Source: an uncultured bacterium (GTDB taxonomy: Bacteria; Planctomycetota; DG-23; SLPQ01). Taken from it: a stretch of 6,104 bases of DNA. The position numbers were made by a program, and so were the translations under genes. The notes under the pieces are model-generated. The model ran no database searches and had not been told where the DNA came from. It saw only the letters and a program-made list of their open reading frames with translations. Position 1 is the first letter of the stretch. Every line of letters starts with the position of its first letter. Positions 1 through 6,104 of the stretch are shown in pieces. The stretch is taken from positions 1 through 6,104 of the forward strand of contig CALMGO010000585.1 in the NCBI GenBank assembly GCA_937863625.1, read 5' to 3'.

Positions 1-401
1 CGCTGCCGCTGGCGCTCATAGGTGTATTCTGGGCGCTCGCGGCGACGGGCACGGCGCTTGACATATTTGCGATAATGGGCTGCGTGATGATGGTGGGTAT
101 AGTGGTCAATAACGCGATACTCATCATGGACCAGTTCAATGTCCACGTCGCGGAAGGCATCCCTCGGCACAAGGCGATGATAACGGCGACATGCGAGAGG
201 TTTCGCCCGATAGTGATGATAACGCTGGCGGCGGTGCTCGGGATGATGCCGCTTGCCGTCGGACGCGGGATCGGCGCCGAACTGCGAAACGGCGTAGGCA
301 TGGCGTCGGTCGGCGGAATACTCGTAAGCGGAATACTGACGATATTCGTGATGCCGATTCTTTATGACCTTTTTACGAGGAAGAACAGCAGGAAAAAATA
401 G
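1..401 (+). CDS. RND-family efflux transporter, inner-membrane subunit, C-terminal fragment (5' end outside window)
   Basis: This is the last 132 residues of an AcrB/HAE1-type resistance-nodulation-division pump, which exports drugs or other hydrophobic compounds across the diderm envelope using the proton gradient. The frame opens at base 3 and runs to a TAG at 399-401; the start lies left of the window. The visible part matches the end of the family: the end of one membrane helix (LPLALIGVFW), then three more helices at about visible residues 22-43, 69-90 and 101-124, and a basic tail (TRKNSRKK). Family hallmarks are GIVVNNAIL in the TM10 equivalent, RFRPIVMIT entering TM11, the MMPLA turn and the final GG-x7-LTIFVMPILYDLF helix. 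The NN of GIVVNNAIL is usual in HAE1-like pumps. Substrate cannot be inferred from this part. Eleven of its 15 isoleucines use ATA, odd for a GC-rich gene. A periplasmic adaptor gene is expected outside the window. Family assignment is secure; the exact subfamily is not. Confidence 0.93.
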   Translation, partial: LPLALIGVFWALAATGTALDIFAIMGCVMMVGIVVNNAILIMDQFNVHVAEGIPRHKAMITATCERFRPIVMITLAAVLGMMPLAVGRGIGAELRNGVGMASVGGILVSGILTIFVMPILYDLFTRKNSRKK

Positions 402-470
402 TACCGCCGGGGTCGCCGCCGGGCCGGCATTTCTCAATGCTCCCCCCAGGTCTGGCGACGGCGCCGGCAC

Positions 471-511
471 AAAGGTAAAGGGGCGGCCGGTGCGGGCCGC
501 CCCTTTCCTTT
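471..511. terminator. Bidirectional intrinsic terminator between convergent genes
   Basis: A perfect 9-bp GC-only stem (480-488 with 495-503) closes a 6-base loop. It is extended by three A-T pairs (477-479 with 504-506) and, past one bulged T, by five more pairs (471-475 with 507-511). The outer stem is A-rich on the left and T-rich on the right, so a transcript from either strand ends the hairpin in a U-rich stretch. It lies 70 bases after the RND stop and 47 bases after the peptidase stop on the other strand, exactly where two convergent units need to end. The rest of 402-557 holds no gene that I can see. Confidence 0.8.
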
Positions 512-557
512 TGAATCACCATCATCTCTCACGGGGCCCGCAGGGGGCCTGTCCGGG

Positions 558-2516
558 TTATGCTGACGGTTTGCGCAATTCGATGAGGTCCCTCTCGGCG
601 AGAAATTCGAAGAGAGCGACGAGATGAAACGTCTCGGAGCCGGTTTCATTTGCGGCGAGGTCGAGCACCTCGGCAAGAGTGCGCTTGCCGTCACACCAGA
701 AGAGCGCTGCGGTAAAAACGGCATCCCAACGAGGGTCTTCGAACCCTGCGCGTTTGTCCAGGGGCACAAGGTCGAGGGCCATGGAGCCGATATGCTTCCG
801 CACTGGTATGAGCGCATCGGCGCGCTTACGCGAGGCGGCAATGGCCGTGGCGGGTTTCAAGGCGGGCTTTGCATGGCCGCACTGGGTAAGCAGTCGCGCC
901 AGTTCGTCGGCGTAGCGGCGGCCTTCGGCCTCGATATTGCCCGTCATCTGGGCGACTTCGGTGCGTATGGACTGCGCTTCCTTGAGCGCCAGAAGAGACC
1001 GAACGGACTGAATCTCGCGGGCGCCAAGGTCACACGTATAGAGCATGCGCGCTCGCGCGGTATCAGCGTCCATGCGGCCGTCACGGCAGGCCTCAAGCGT
1101 CAACGCAGCGGCGCGGTTGAGGACGGCCTTGGCGCGCGCCCCCGCAAGCGCGGCAAAGTAGAGCGCGTCAACAGAGCCTGCAGCGGCGAGGATGTAGAGA
1201 TATGACGCCGTGAACTCGGCAACCTTGCCGAGGGCCTCGACGTCGACCTTGTCGAGCGTGTCGGCGTTGGTGTGCCAGAAGAGGTCCTTTGGATACTGGC
1301 CGATGAAAACGCAAGGCGCCCCGATAGCAGGGTCGGCCACGACGTTGTCGGTAGTGGAATACGGGCGCGGAACCCAGCTGAACCATGGACGCCACGCATG
1401 GAAGATGACGTCTGCGAGCCTCTCGGCAAGGGCCGTGGCGAAAGAGGGATTGGAATCCGGAGGGCGGTGGAGCGCCATGACAGAGCGGCAGAGGTCCTGT
1501 CTTTCGCCGATCTGGTCGAGGCAGATGGCGGCGACGGTATTCTGGAGGCGCTGCGGGAAACGCTCGGCATAGGCAAAGGTCCCGTAGCATTCGCTCGTGG
1601 CGAGGAAACGTATGGTGCGGCGCGGGCGCGGGAGAACACCGGAGTCGATGAGGGTCGAAAGTGCGCGCGCGGCCTCGAGCATGACGGCCACGCCGGAGGC
1701 GTTGTCATTGGCGCCCTGTTCAAAGGCGTGACCGATGGCGAGGACCTCCTCGGCGCGGCTGACGCCTGGTATGACGGCGGTGGCGACAGGGAGCGTGCCT
1801 GCGTATAACGAAGAGTCGACGGTGGCGCGGAGTTTCAGGGAGCCGTTTTCGGCGAGAAGGCGGCGCAGCCATGCCCCCTTTCTCGGCGAGATATTGAAGG
1901 CGAATATCTTCGACTCGTCGAGTTTGATACCCCAGCCGCCCGGGTCGTCGGAAAAGGCGTTATTCCAGAAGTTGGCATCCGGCAGGTCAAGACGCTCTGG
2001 CGACGAATCGCTCACGATTCCGAGCGCGCCTGCGGAGGCGGCGTGCCCCTTGCAGAAAGCCGGGCGCGTGGACGTGAGGAGAATGCGCCGTTTCAAGTTG
2101 ACGGACTTGAGGGCCGCGGGGGTGGATGCGTCGTCGACGAGGACGACCTCGGCTGTGATGCCGTCACGCGGGGTGGGGCCGGACCACATGGCAAGCGAAG
2201 TGGGGTTTTCGCGGTAGCGGCAGACAAGCGTACCGCGAAGGCTTTCGGGGGCCTCGATGGTGAGGGTGGCGTCGTTTACGTCCCAGGCCCATGGCATGAC
2301 CCATGAGCCGGCCGTCGTGCGGCCGTCGGCGGCGAAACGCTCGACCTTGGCCGAGCGGAGGCCAAAGGATTTCCACCGGGCCGCCAGGTGAGCTGCGCTC
2401 TTGTCAAACGCTGAAAAGGTGAAGTAGCGGTCGATCTCCTGGAGACGGCGCAGTTCCTCGAAGGCCAGGGGTGCCGATATTTCCGGGGTTATTTTGGCGC
2501 GCAGTTCGTCGAACAT
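558..2516 (-). CDS. M28-like (DUF4910-like) zinc aminopeptidase homologue
   Basis: A 652-residue protein with no signal peptide or membrane helix, so probably cytoplasmic. I recognise a peptidase M28 core, a family of co-catalytic zinc aminopeptidases. Putative metal-site and catalytic positions are H263, D271 within GANDNASG (268-275), E309 in SECYGT, D334 in CLDQIGE and H415 in WHTNADTLDKVD. The region at about 100-250 is compatible with a PA-like insert before the core. The C-terminal 80 residues (WDAVFTAALFWCDGKRTLAEVLDL and onward, seen as two shorter runs) look like a small winged-helix-type module, which is known in DUF4910-like proteins; that part is inference. The usual H-x-D is H-A-F here, and the usual glutamate pair is E-C. 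The start at 2516 is chosen because a GGAGG lies 8 bases upstream and the protein's conserved part begins there; an ATG at 2561 lacks such a site. The stop is TAA at 558-560. Substrate unknown; probable peptidase, activity not assured. Confidence 0.8.
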   Translation of the reverse strand: MFDELRAKITPEISAPLAFEELRRLQEIDRYFTFSAFDKSAAHLAARWKSFGLRSAKVERFAADGRTTAGSWVMPWAWDVNDATLTIEAPESLRGTLVCRYRENPTSLAMWSGPTPRDGITAEVVLVDDASTPAALKSVNLKRRILLTSTRPAFCKGHAASAGALGIVSDSSPERLDLPDANFWNNAFSDDPGGWGIKLDESKIFAFNISPRKGAWLRRLLAENGSLKLRATVDSSLYAGTLPVATAVIPGVSRAEEVLAIGHAFEQGANDNASGVAVMLEAARALSTLIDSGVLPRPRRTIRFLATSECYGTFAYAERFPQRLQNTVAAICLDQIGERQDLCRSVMALHRPPDSNPSFATALAERLADVIFHAWRPWFSWVPRPYSTTDNVVADPAIGAPCVFIGQYPKDLFWHTNADTLDKVDVEALGKVAEFTASYLYILAAAGSVDALYFAALAGARAKAVLNRAAALTLEACRDGRMDADTARARMLYTCDLGAREIQSVRSLLALKEAQSIRTEVAQMTGNIEAEGRRYADELARLLTQCGHAKPALKPATAIAASRKRADALIPVRKHIGSMALDLVPLDKRAGFEDPRWDAVFTAALFWCDGKRTLAEVLDLAANETGSETFHLVALFEFLAERDLIELRKPSA

Positions 2517-2523
2517 TGCGAGA

Positions 2524-2530
2524 CCCTCCC
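2524..2530 (-). promoter_or_regulatory. Shine-Dalgarno site that fixes the peptidase start
   Basis: Read on the minus strand this is GGGAGGG, containing a full GGAGG, followed by 8 bases (gtctcgca) and the ATG at 2516. It is the only strong ribosome binding site near the 5' end of this frame and decides against the longer alternative starts at 2561 and 2717. Confidence 0.8.
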
Positions 2531-2652
2531 TGCACTGAGAAGGAAGACACCTGTTTATCATGTGAATCGTACCAAGGGCGAGGCGGGGTTGAAAGCGAAA
2601 AGAGGGGCCAAATGCAATGATGAATCCTACTCCGGCACGGGGGCACGAAGAA

Positions 2653-2668
2653 TCCCGACACGTCGGGA
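2653..2668. repeat. Short perfect palindrome
   Basis: Seven-base arms tcccgac and gtcggga flank a 2-base centre (in practice a 6-bp stem with a 4-base loop). On the minus strand the hairpin is followed by ttcttcgt, so it could act as a weak terminator of the restriction operon before the peptidase, or it could be the hairpin part of a decayed dispersed repeat. Neither reading can be settled from one copy. Confidence 0.5.
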
Positions 2669-2694
2669 CAGTAGACAGTAAAAGGCCACAGCAA

Positions 2695-2775
2695 GGCTGG
2701 AGGCTGTAGGGGGGCAAGCAATAAATGGTGGCTGACCGCAGTTAGTCCAGGAGAAAAAGTAGAATGTCCCCTTTT
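2695..2775. repeat. Possible remnant of a dispersed (RAYT/IS200-type) repeat
   Basis: The block includes a near-duplicated ggctgg-aggctg (2696-2707), a run of G (2709-2714), and aaaaagtagaatgtcccc at 2754-2771 followed by ttttcccc. A tract of the form gtagaatgtcccc next to A and T runs recalls dispersed repeat tails that I associate from memory with REP-associated tyrosine (Y1) transposase elements in various GC-rich diderms. No transposase gene and no second copy are present in this window, so the call rests on resemblance only. Confidence 0.25.
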
Positions 2776-2833
2776 CCCCATGTTTCTGTGTGCTGTCGGT
2801 CTAGCCGCGATGTCATAGTCCCTGCGGACCCGC

Positions 2834-3037
2834 TCACACCGTACAGGACTTAAGAACTTCAAATATCCTCTTGCCTAATTCGGGCGCAGTGGTGTTTTTG
2901 CTTATGTGAATACTCCCGTCGTTTCGCATCCTGTAGCGGTCGCCTTTGCAGTTTGACGGATGAATCGCAATCGTGTCATCGTGCAGGAATGTGACGTAGA
3001 CCCTCTTGCCCTTGACTTTCTTCTTTTCAGCAACCAT
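2834..3037 (-). CDS. Small basic protein of unknown function, downstream of the type IIG gene
   Basis: A 67-residue protein that I do not recognise with confidence. It has a lysine-rich start (AEKKKVKGKR), an alternating pattern suggesting beta strands (RVYVTFLH, DTIAIHPS, GSIHISK), and a C-terminal helix APELGKRIFEVLKSC; net charge is clearly positive and there is no membrane segment. The ending, in which a strand is followed by x-ELG-x-x-I-x-x-x-L-x-x-S, loosely recalls small immunity-type proteins of the CdiI/DUF1436 kind, but this is only a pattern resemblance. The ATG at 3037 has the minus-strand Shine-Dalgarno AAGGGGG 6 bases upstream (3044-3050), which lies in the 15-base gap after the TAA of the restriction-modification gene. 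That spacing argues for one operon and for a real gene. Possible roles are an accessory subunit, a regulator or an inhibitor of the restriction enzyme; a chance passenger is also possible. Confidence 0.7.
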   Translation of the reverse strand: MVAEKKKVKGKRVYVTFLHDDTIAIHPSNCKGDRYRMRNDGSIHISKNTTAPELGKRIFEVLKSCTV

Positions 3038-3043
3038 GTCAAT

Positions 3044-3050
3044 CCCCCTT
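3044..3050 (-). promoter_or_regulatory. Shine-Dalgarno site of the 67-residue gene
   Basis: On the minus strand it reads AAGGGGG, one mismatch from the ideal AAGGAGG, with a 6-base spacer (attgac) before the ATG. It sits inside the 15-base gap behind the TAA stop of the large restriction-modification gene, so ribosomes ending there could restart on the small gene. Confidence 0.7.
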
Positions 3051-3052
3051 GT

Positions 3053-6000
3053 TTACAGGCCATAAAGCGCGGCAACGCGCTCGTCTATTTCCTTTTCCCA
3101 TGCCTCGCAATCAACGCCCTTGGCGTCGAGACACTTGCACACGAGTGCGCTTATTGCGGCGCGTGGCGCGGGAGGGGCGTCGGGGATGGGCAGACTCCGC
3201 AAGTATTGGCGCTTGAGCCGTATCCTGCCGCCTTGAGAGGCATCGCCCAATACTGCAGCAGTTTCTGCAAGATACTCCCAGACGGATGATGAATTAAGGA
3301 CACCGAGAATGTATAGATCGGCTACAGGGAGAACAAACGCTGTCATGTCGACGTACCATCGTGCTGTATCTAGTGTGAAGCGTGGCTCCTTTGCGATGTC
3401 TGGAAAAACGATCTTGTCATCGAGCCACACATTGCGCCTGTTTTGGGCCTGCTGGAGTTCCCACCAAGGCTGCGGTACAGCTCGTGCTTGCAGCTGCCGC
3501 TTGAAGTGTGCCAAGTAATTCATTACGGCGGGGTACTGTTTAATATCTGTTCCGGGAGGGGTGTAAATGATGTACTGCCGTCTATCGTGCAGGCACCACT
3601 TGCGAACATCATCGCCACGCGCGAACTTCTTGATAACATCGGCGGAGCGGATGTCGCTAGAGATCAATTTCTGTCGAGTCTCATGGTCTATCAGAAATGC
3701 GGCATTGCATCCTGACTTAATGCCCGAGTATATTGTTGCTGCGCATGCTATCTCAAGAGGTACCCCTCGCGCTTTCATCCTTTTGAGGCGCTCTGCCGAG
3801 TCACATGCCGACAAGACCCAATCCGATCCTTGGAGCCTCTTGTAAGGCAAGGATATGCTGGCGGCGGTAATCAGCATCGAGATGTCAGGATAGGGCGGTG
3901 ATAAAGATTTCACCTGCGTATAAGCCGTAATGCAACAGCGCATATCCGTGGCGTCTGTGGGCGTCGTGCAAAGCGGCCGCTTTTGGGCTACAAAGATCAT
4001 GGGGAATGTGGCGGCATTGTCGAAAACAGGCAGCTCTCCGAAGTCGGTTATGCTCCGCAGATCACATGAATCACTAACGTGCTTTCGAAGCAAGCTGCCG
4101 TACGCCGCTCGAAACCACTTATTCGACGATATGAATGTTAGCATGCCTCCTAGCCTAAGGAGCTGTATGGCGCGGGCATAAAAGTAGCAGTAAAGATCAG
4201 CCTTGCCGGTATATATTTGTGGGTAAAGTTTCCTGAGTGACGGTTTATATTCCTTTATCAGCCCAGCATGGACATACGGGGGATTAGCCAGGACTATGTC
4301 AAAGCCGCCCTTCTTCCCTAAAACTTCGGCGAACTGTATGCGCCAGTCGATGACATTCGCGCCAAGTGAAATGTGCTGCTCAGATACTATGTACGCCTCT
4401 TCCTCTCTTATCTGGTCCTTGAGAGCTCGTTTGGCCTCTCCGTGCGCAGTGAGGTACTCATCCTTGAGTTGGATGAGTTTGTCCGCTCTGCGTCGGAGGC
4501 TGAATAGCATGAGGTCAGGGAGGCCCTGTGGGTCGGGGCCGAGGAGCGCATCCCCGGTCTCGATCTTGAAGTCGAGGTTGGGAAGCGCGAGCGGCTTATC
4601 GGATTCGACCGCTATGGAGAGCCAGAGGCGAAGCATCGCGATATTAGTGGCGAAGGGGTCTATATCAACGCCGTAGAGATTGTTGGAGATGATATGGAGT
4701 TTGAGTTCGTAGAGAGAGCGCGAGTCGCGGCGGAGACTTTTGTTGTAGAGAGAGTCGTAGATGGCGAGCATTTCGTGAAGGAGTCCCAGAAGATACGCCC
4801 CCGAACCGCAGGCAGGGTCGACAGCCTTCACGTTATCGAGCGCCTCGACGACCGCGCGCGCATCGGCTGTCGTAAGGTCACCACTGACATCCTTCTCGTC
4901 GACAAGAGCCGCTATTGCCTCGGTATCCGCCTTCGTTGCCGTTTCCAAGTATCCCTTTAAGGCCTCGCGGCACATGAAGGAGACGATAGGCCGAGGCGTG
5001 TAATAGGAGCCGGTATCGTGGCGGCCAGTGACGAGTTCCTCGAAGACCTTGCCAAGCATCTCAGGGTCGACGGCTACCTCGATATCAAGGGGTGTTGACT
5101 CTTCGACGGTGAAGTTGTAGCGGTAGAAGAGCCCTTCGCATCCTATGATCTCAGGGAAGATTGTGTCGGGGAGGTCTTTGACCTTCTTGTCGAGTGGTCC
5201 TTCTTCGAAAAGACCGCCATTGAGGAAGGGGACTTCGCCGATGGCATCACTCTTGCCCATGCCTTCGACAGCGAGCCCCTCGAAAAATAGCGGCATGAGT
5301 CGAGAACGGTAGAAGGACTTCTTCCCTATGGGCCCAGCGGTGAGCAGGGCCTGGAGGTAAGATGTGGAGCCGCCAAACGTGAGCCAGCCTTTCCTCTCGA
5401 CAAAACGGAGGAACATGAGGCGGTTAAAGAGCATCTGGGTGTAGAGCCTGAGATCCTCGTCTTTCAGGCCGGTTTCCTCACCAACAAGCGCTTCTGCTCC
5501 CTTAAAGACACGGTGGTAGTCTTCATAGAAGCGCTTGGTGACCTTCTCCACGTCGAAGGCGGAGGCCCATTTCGCGATCCATGCATCAGCGTCAGACGGG
5601 TCCTCCGGCCAAGTGAGGGCAGAAAGATTAAACTCGGCGCAGGTGCGCGCGGGGGCACCAGGGTTCCAGCCGAAGGTGGCCAGGGGGGCGATCGTTGTAT
5701 CGCGCGGGGCCTTGAAGTAGCAGAAACGATAGTCCTCATAATTGTGGGTGCAGATGAAAAGGAGGTTTTCACGTCTCCACGAAGGGAGGCTTGGTTCATG
5801 GCGGCGCGAAGGGACAAGGCCGCGGAGCACCTGGCGAAGCGGGCCAGTTAGTCCACGGCCCTTCTGGAAGATGTCCGGGTTCTTGAACTCGAGCAGGAAT
5901 ATGCCCCACGGCTGCCTGGCGTCGAGAGGCTGTATCTGCCATATGCCGCCGCCAATAAGGGACGGTGTAAGGTCGCGGGCGCGAAGGTCCTCTTGGGACC

Positions 6001-6104
6001 AGCCGTAAGCGACATCTTCGATTTCCTTGACTCGGTCGCGGATGGGCCATCCGAGAATGCCTTCGAGGAACCTCAAGAATGACGCCTGGTCACTGACGCT
6101 ATCG
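3053..6104 (-). CDS. Type IIG (Eco57I-like) restriction-modification protein: nuclease, N6-adenine methyltransferase and TaqI-like specificity domain in one chain; 5' end outside window
   Basis: At least 1016 residues are visible, ending in TAA at 3053-3055. The frame is open to the right edge, so the start lies beyond 6104; the TTG at 6076 is not a credible start because the preceding codons (DSVSDQASF, then LRFLEGILGWP) continue a family-like N-terminus. Numbering from that TTG: a PD-(D/E)xK-like motif, D52-x10-E63-F-K65, in PLDARQPWGIFLLEFKN; a helical linker to about 350; GSYYTPRPIV (356-365), a motif X equivalent; SAM-binding DPACGSG (420-426); NLYGVDIDP (466-474); ETGDALLG (506-513); catalytic NPPY (598-601), which predicts N6-adenine methylation; and a TaqI-like target-recognition domain at about 740-965, with YSGIKSG, KIVFPDIAKEPRF, LGVLNSSSVWEYL and LKRQYLRSLPIPDAP. 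Such proteins methylate a recognition site in host DNA and may cut unmethylated DNA. The 5' third is GC-rich, whereas sampled stretches at 3541-4260 are clearly lower. A PglX- or DrmMI-like methyltransferase of a larger defence locus is the main alternative. The neighbouring 67-residue gene follows by 15 bases. Confidence 0.9.
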   Translation of the reverse strand, partial: DSVSDQASFLRFLEGILGWPIRDRVKEIEDVAYGWSQEDLRARDLTPSLIGGGIWQIQPLDARQPWGIFLLEFKNPDIFQKGRGLTGPLRQVLRGLVPSRRHEPSLPSWRRENLLFICTHNYEDYRFCYFKAPRDTTIAPLATFGWNPGAPARTCAEFNLSALTWPEDPSDADAWIAKWASAFDVEKVTKRFYEDYHRVFKGAEALVGEETGLKDEDLRLYTQMLFNRLMFLRFVERKGWLTFGGSTSYLQALLTAGPIGKKSFYRSRLMPLFFEGLAVEGMGKSDAIGEVPFLNGGLFEEGPLDKKVKDLPDTIFPEIIGCEGLFYRYNFTVEESTPLDIEVAVDPEMLGKVFEELVTGRHDTGSYYTPRPIVSFMCREALKGYLETATKADTEAIAALVDEKDVSGDLTTADARAVVEALDNVKAVDPACGSGAYLLGLLHEMLAIYDSLYNKSLRRDSRSLYELKLHIISNNLYGVDIDPFATNIAMLRLWLSIAVESDKPLALPNLDFKIETGDALLGPDPQGLPDLMLFSLRRRADKLIQLKDEYLTAHGEAKRALKDQIREEEAYIVSEQHISLGANVIDWRIQFAEVLGKKGGFDIVLANPPYVHAGLIKEYKPSLRKLYPQIYTGKADLYCYFYARAIQLLRLGGMLTFISSNKWFRAAYGSLLRKHVSDSCDLRSITDFGELPVFDNAATFPMIFVAQKRPLCTTPTDATDMRCCITAYTQVKSLSPPYPDISMLITAASISLPYKRLQGSDWVLSACDSAERLKRMKARGVPLEIACAATIYSGIKSGCNAAFLIDHETRQKLISSDIRSADVIKKFARGDDVRKWCLHDRRQYIIYTPPGTDIKQYPAVMNYLAHFKRQLQARAVPQPWWELQQAQNRRNVWLDDKIVFPDIAKEPRFTLDTARWYVDMTAFVLPVADLYILGVLNSSSVWEYLAETAAVLGDASQGGRIRLKRQYLRSLPIPDAPPAPRAAISALVCKCLDAKGVDCEAWEKEIDERVAALYGL

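Larger units (their letters stand above)
2517..2833. other. 317-base intergenic region, no convincing gene
   Basis: Between the 67-residue gene and the peptidase start I find no protein with a recognisable motif and no tRNA-like fold. The peptidase frame stays open leftward through part of it, but that extension is low-complexity and Pro/Cys-rich and has no ribosome binding site. Any peptidase promoter should lie here; the minus-strand string tgataaac at about 2553-2561 resembles a -10 box but I see no matching -35 at 16-18 bases, so I do not call a promoter. The region holds the palindrome at 2653-2668 and the repeat-like block at 2695-2775, described separately. Confidence 0.6.

Noticed and set aside
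624..1205. Plus-strand open frame of 193 codons
   Set aside because: It lies fully antisense to the peptidase gene, has the Arg/Gly/Ala-rich look of a shadow frame in GC-rich DNA, and contains no recognisable motif.
1272..1808. Plus-strand open frame of 178 codons over the peptidase core
   Set aside because: It is antisense to the conserved metal-site motifs, whose constraint explains the open frame; no ribosome binding site or domain supports it.
2540..2600. Sigma-70 or sigma-54 promoter for the peptidase
   Set aside because: A -10-like tgataaac exists but no -35 hexamer at proper spacing, and the nearest -24/-12-like string (tggcccctcttttcgc on the minus strand) mismatches the consensus at key positions.
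2517..2717. Longer N-terminus for the peptidase (start at 2717 or ATG at 2561)
   Set aside because: The added residues are Pro/Cys-rich with no family similarity, there is no Shine-Dalgarno site in front of either start, and a full GGAGG precedes the ATG at 2516.
2785..2833. Terminator directly behind the 67-residue gene
   Set aside because: Only a 4-bp gtcc/ggac stem with no following T tract on the minus strand; too weak to call.
2404..2862. Minus-strand open frame of 152 codons bridging the intergenic gap
   Set aside because: It overlaps the well-supported peptidase start in another frame and the end of the 67-residue gene; its sequence looks like translated repeat debris.
1..6104. CRISPR array, tRNA or rRNA genes, integrase or intact transposase
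   Set aside because: I saw no regularly spaced repeats, cloverleaf-like segments, rRNA-like stretches or recombinase motifs in any frame.

Overview
The window is GC-rich bacterial chromosome. It carries the tail of an RND-type inner-membrane efflux transporter, a family typical of Gram-negative (diderm) envelopes. I cannot name a species. The mix of a GC-rich background, heavy ATA use for isoleucine in the RND gene, and repeat-like debris between genes suggests an environmental or metagenome-derived diderm, but this is inference only.

Layout. (1) 1-401, plus strand: C-terminal 132 residues of an RND/AcrB-like pump, cut by the left edge. (2) 402-557: short convergent intergenic region with a strong GC-rich hairpin flanked by A and T tracts, a likely bidirectional terminator. 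(3) 558-2516, minus strand: a 652-residue cytoplasmic M28-like (DUF4910-like) zinc peptidase homologue with altered residues at two metal-site motifs. (4) 2517-2833: a 317-base gap without a convincing gene, holding a perfect small palindrome and sequence that looks like a decayed dispersed repeat. (5) 2834-3037, minus strand: a 67-residue basic protein of unknown function. (6) 3053-6104, minus strand, open at the right edge: a large single-chain type IIG (Eco57I-like) restriction-modification protein. It has an N-terminal D-x10-EFK nuclease-like motif, an N6-adenine methyltransferase core (DPACGSG and NPPY) and a C-terminal TaqI-like target-recognition domain.

How the genes work together. 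The methyltransferase/nuclease gene and the 67-residue gene are 15 bases apart. The small gene's Shine-Dalgarno sequence lies inside that gap, so they very probably form one operon, transcribed leftward, in which the small protein is a candidate accessory factor of the restriction system. The peptidase lies downstream on the same strand but is separated by 317 bases and has its own strong ribosome binding site, so it looks like an independent housekeeping-type gene. The RND gene is convergent and belongs to a different transcription unit. The part of the defence operon upstream of 6104 is not visible, so it cannot be decided here whether this is a solitary type IIG enzyme or part of a larger multi-gene defence locus.
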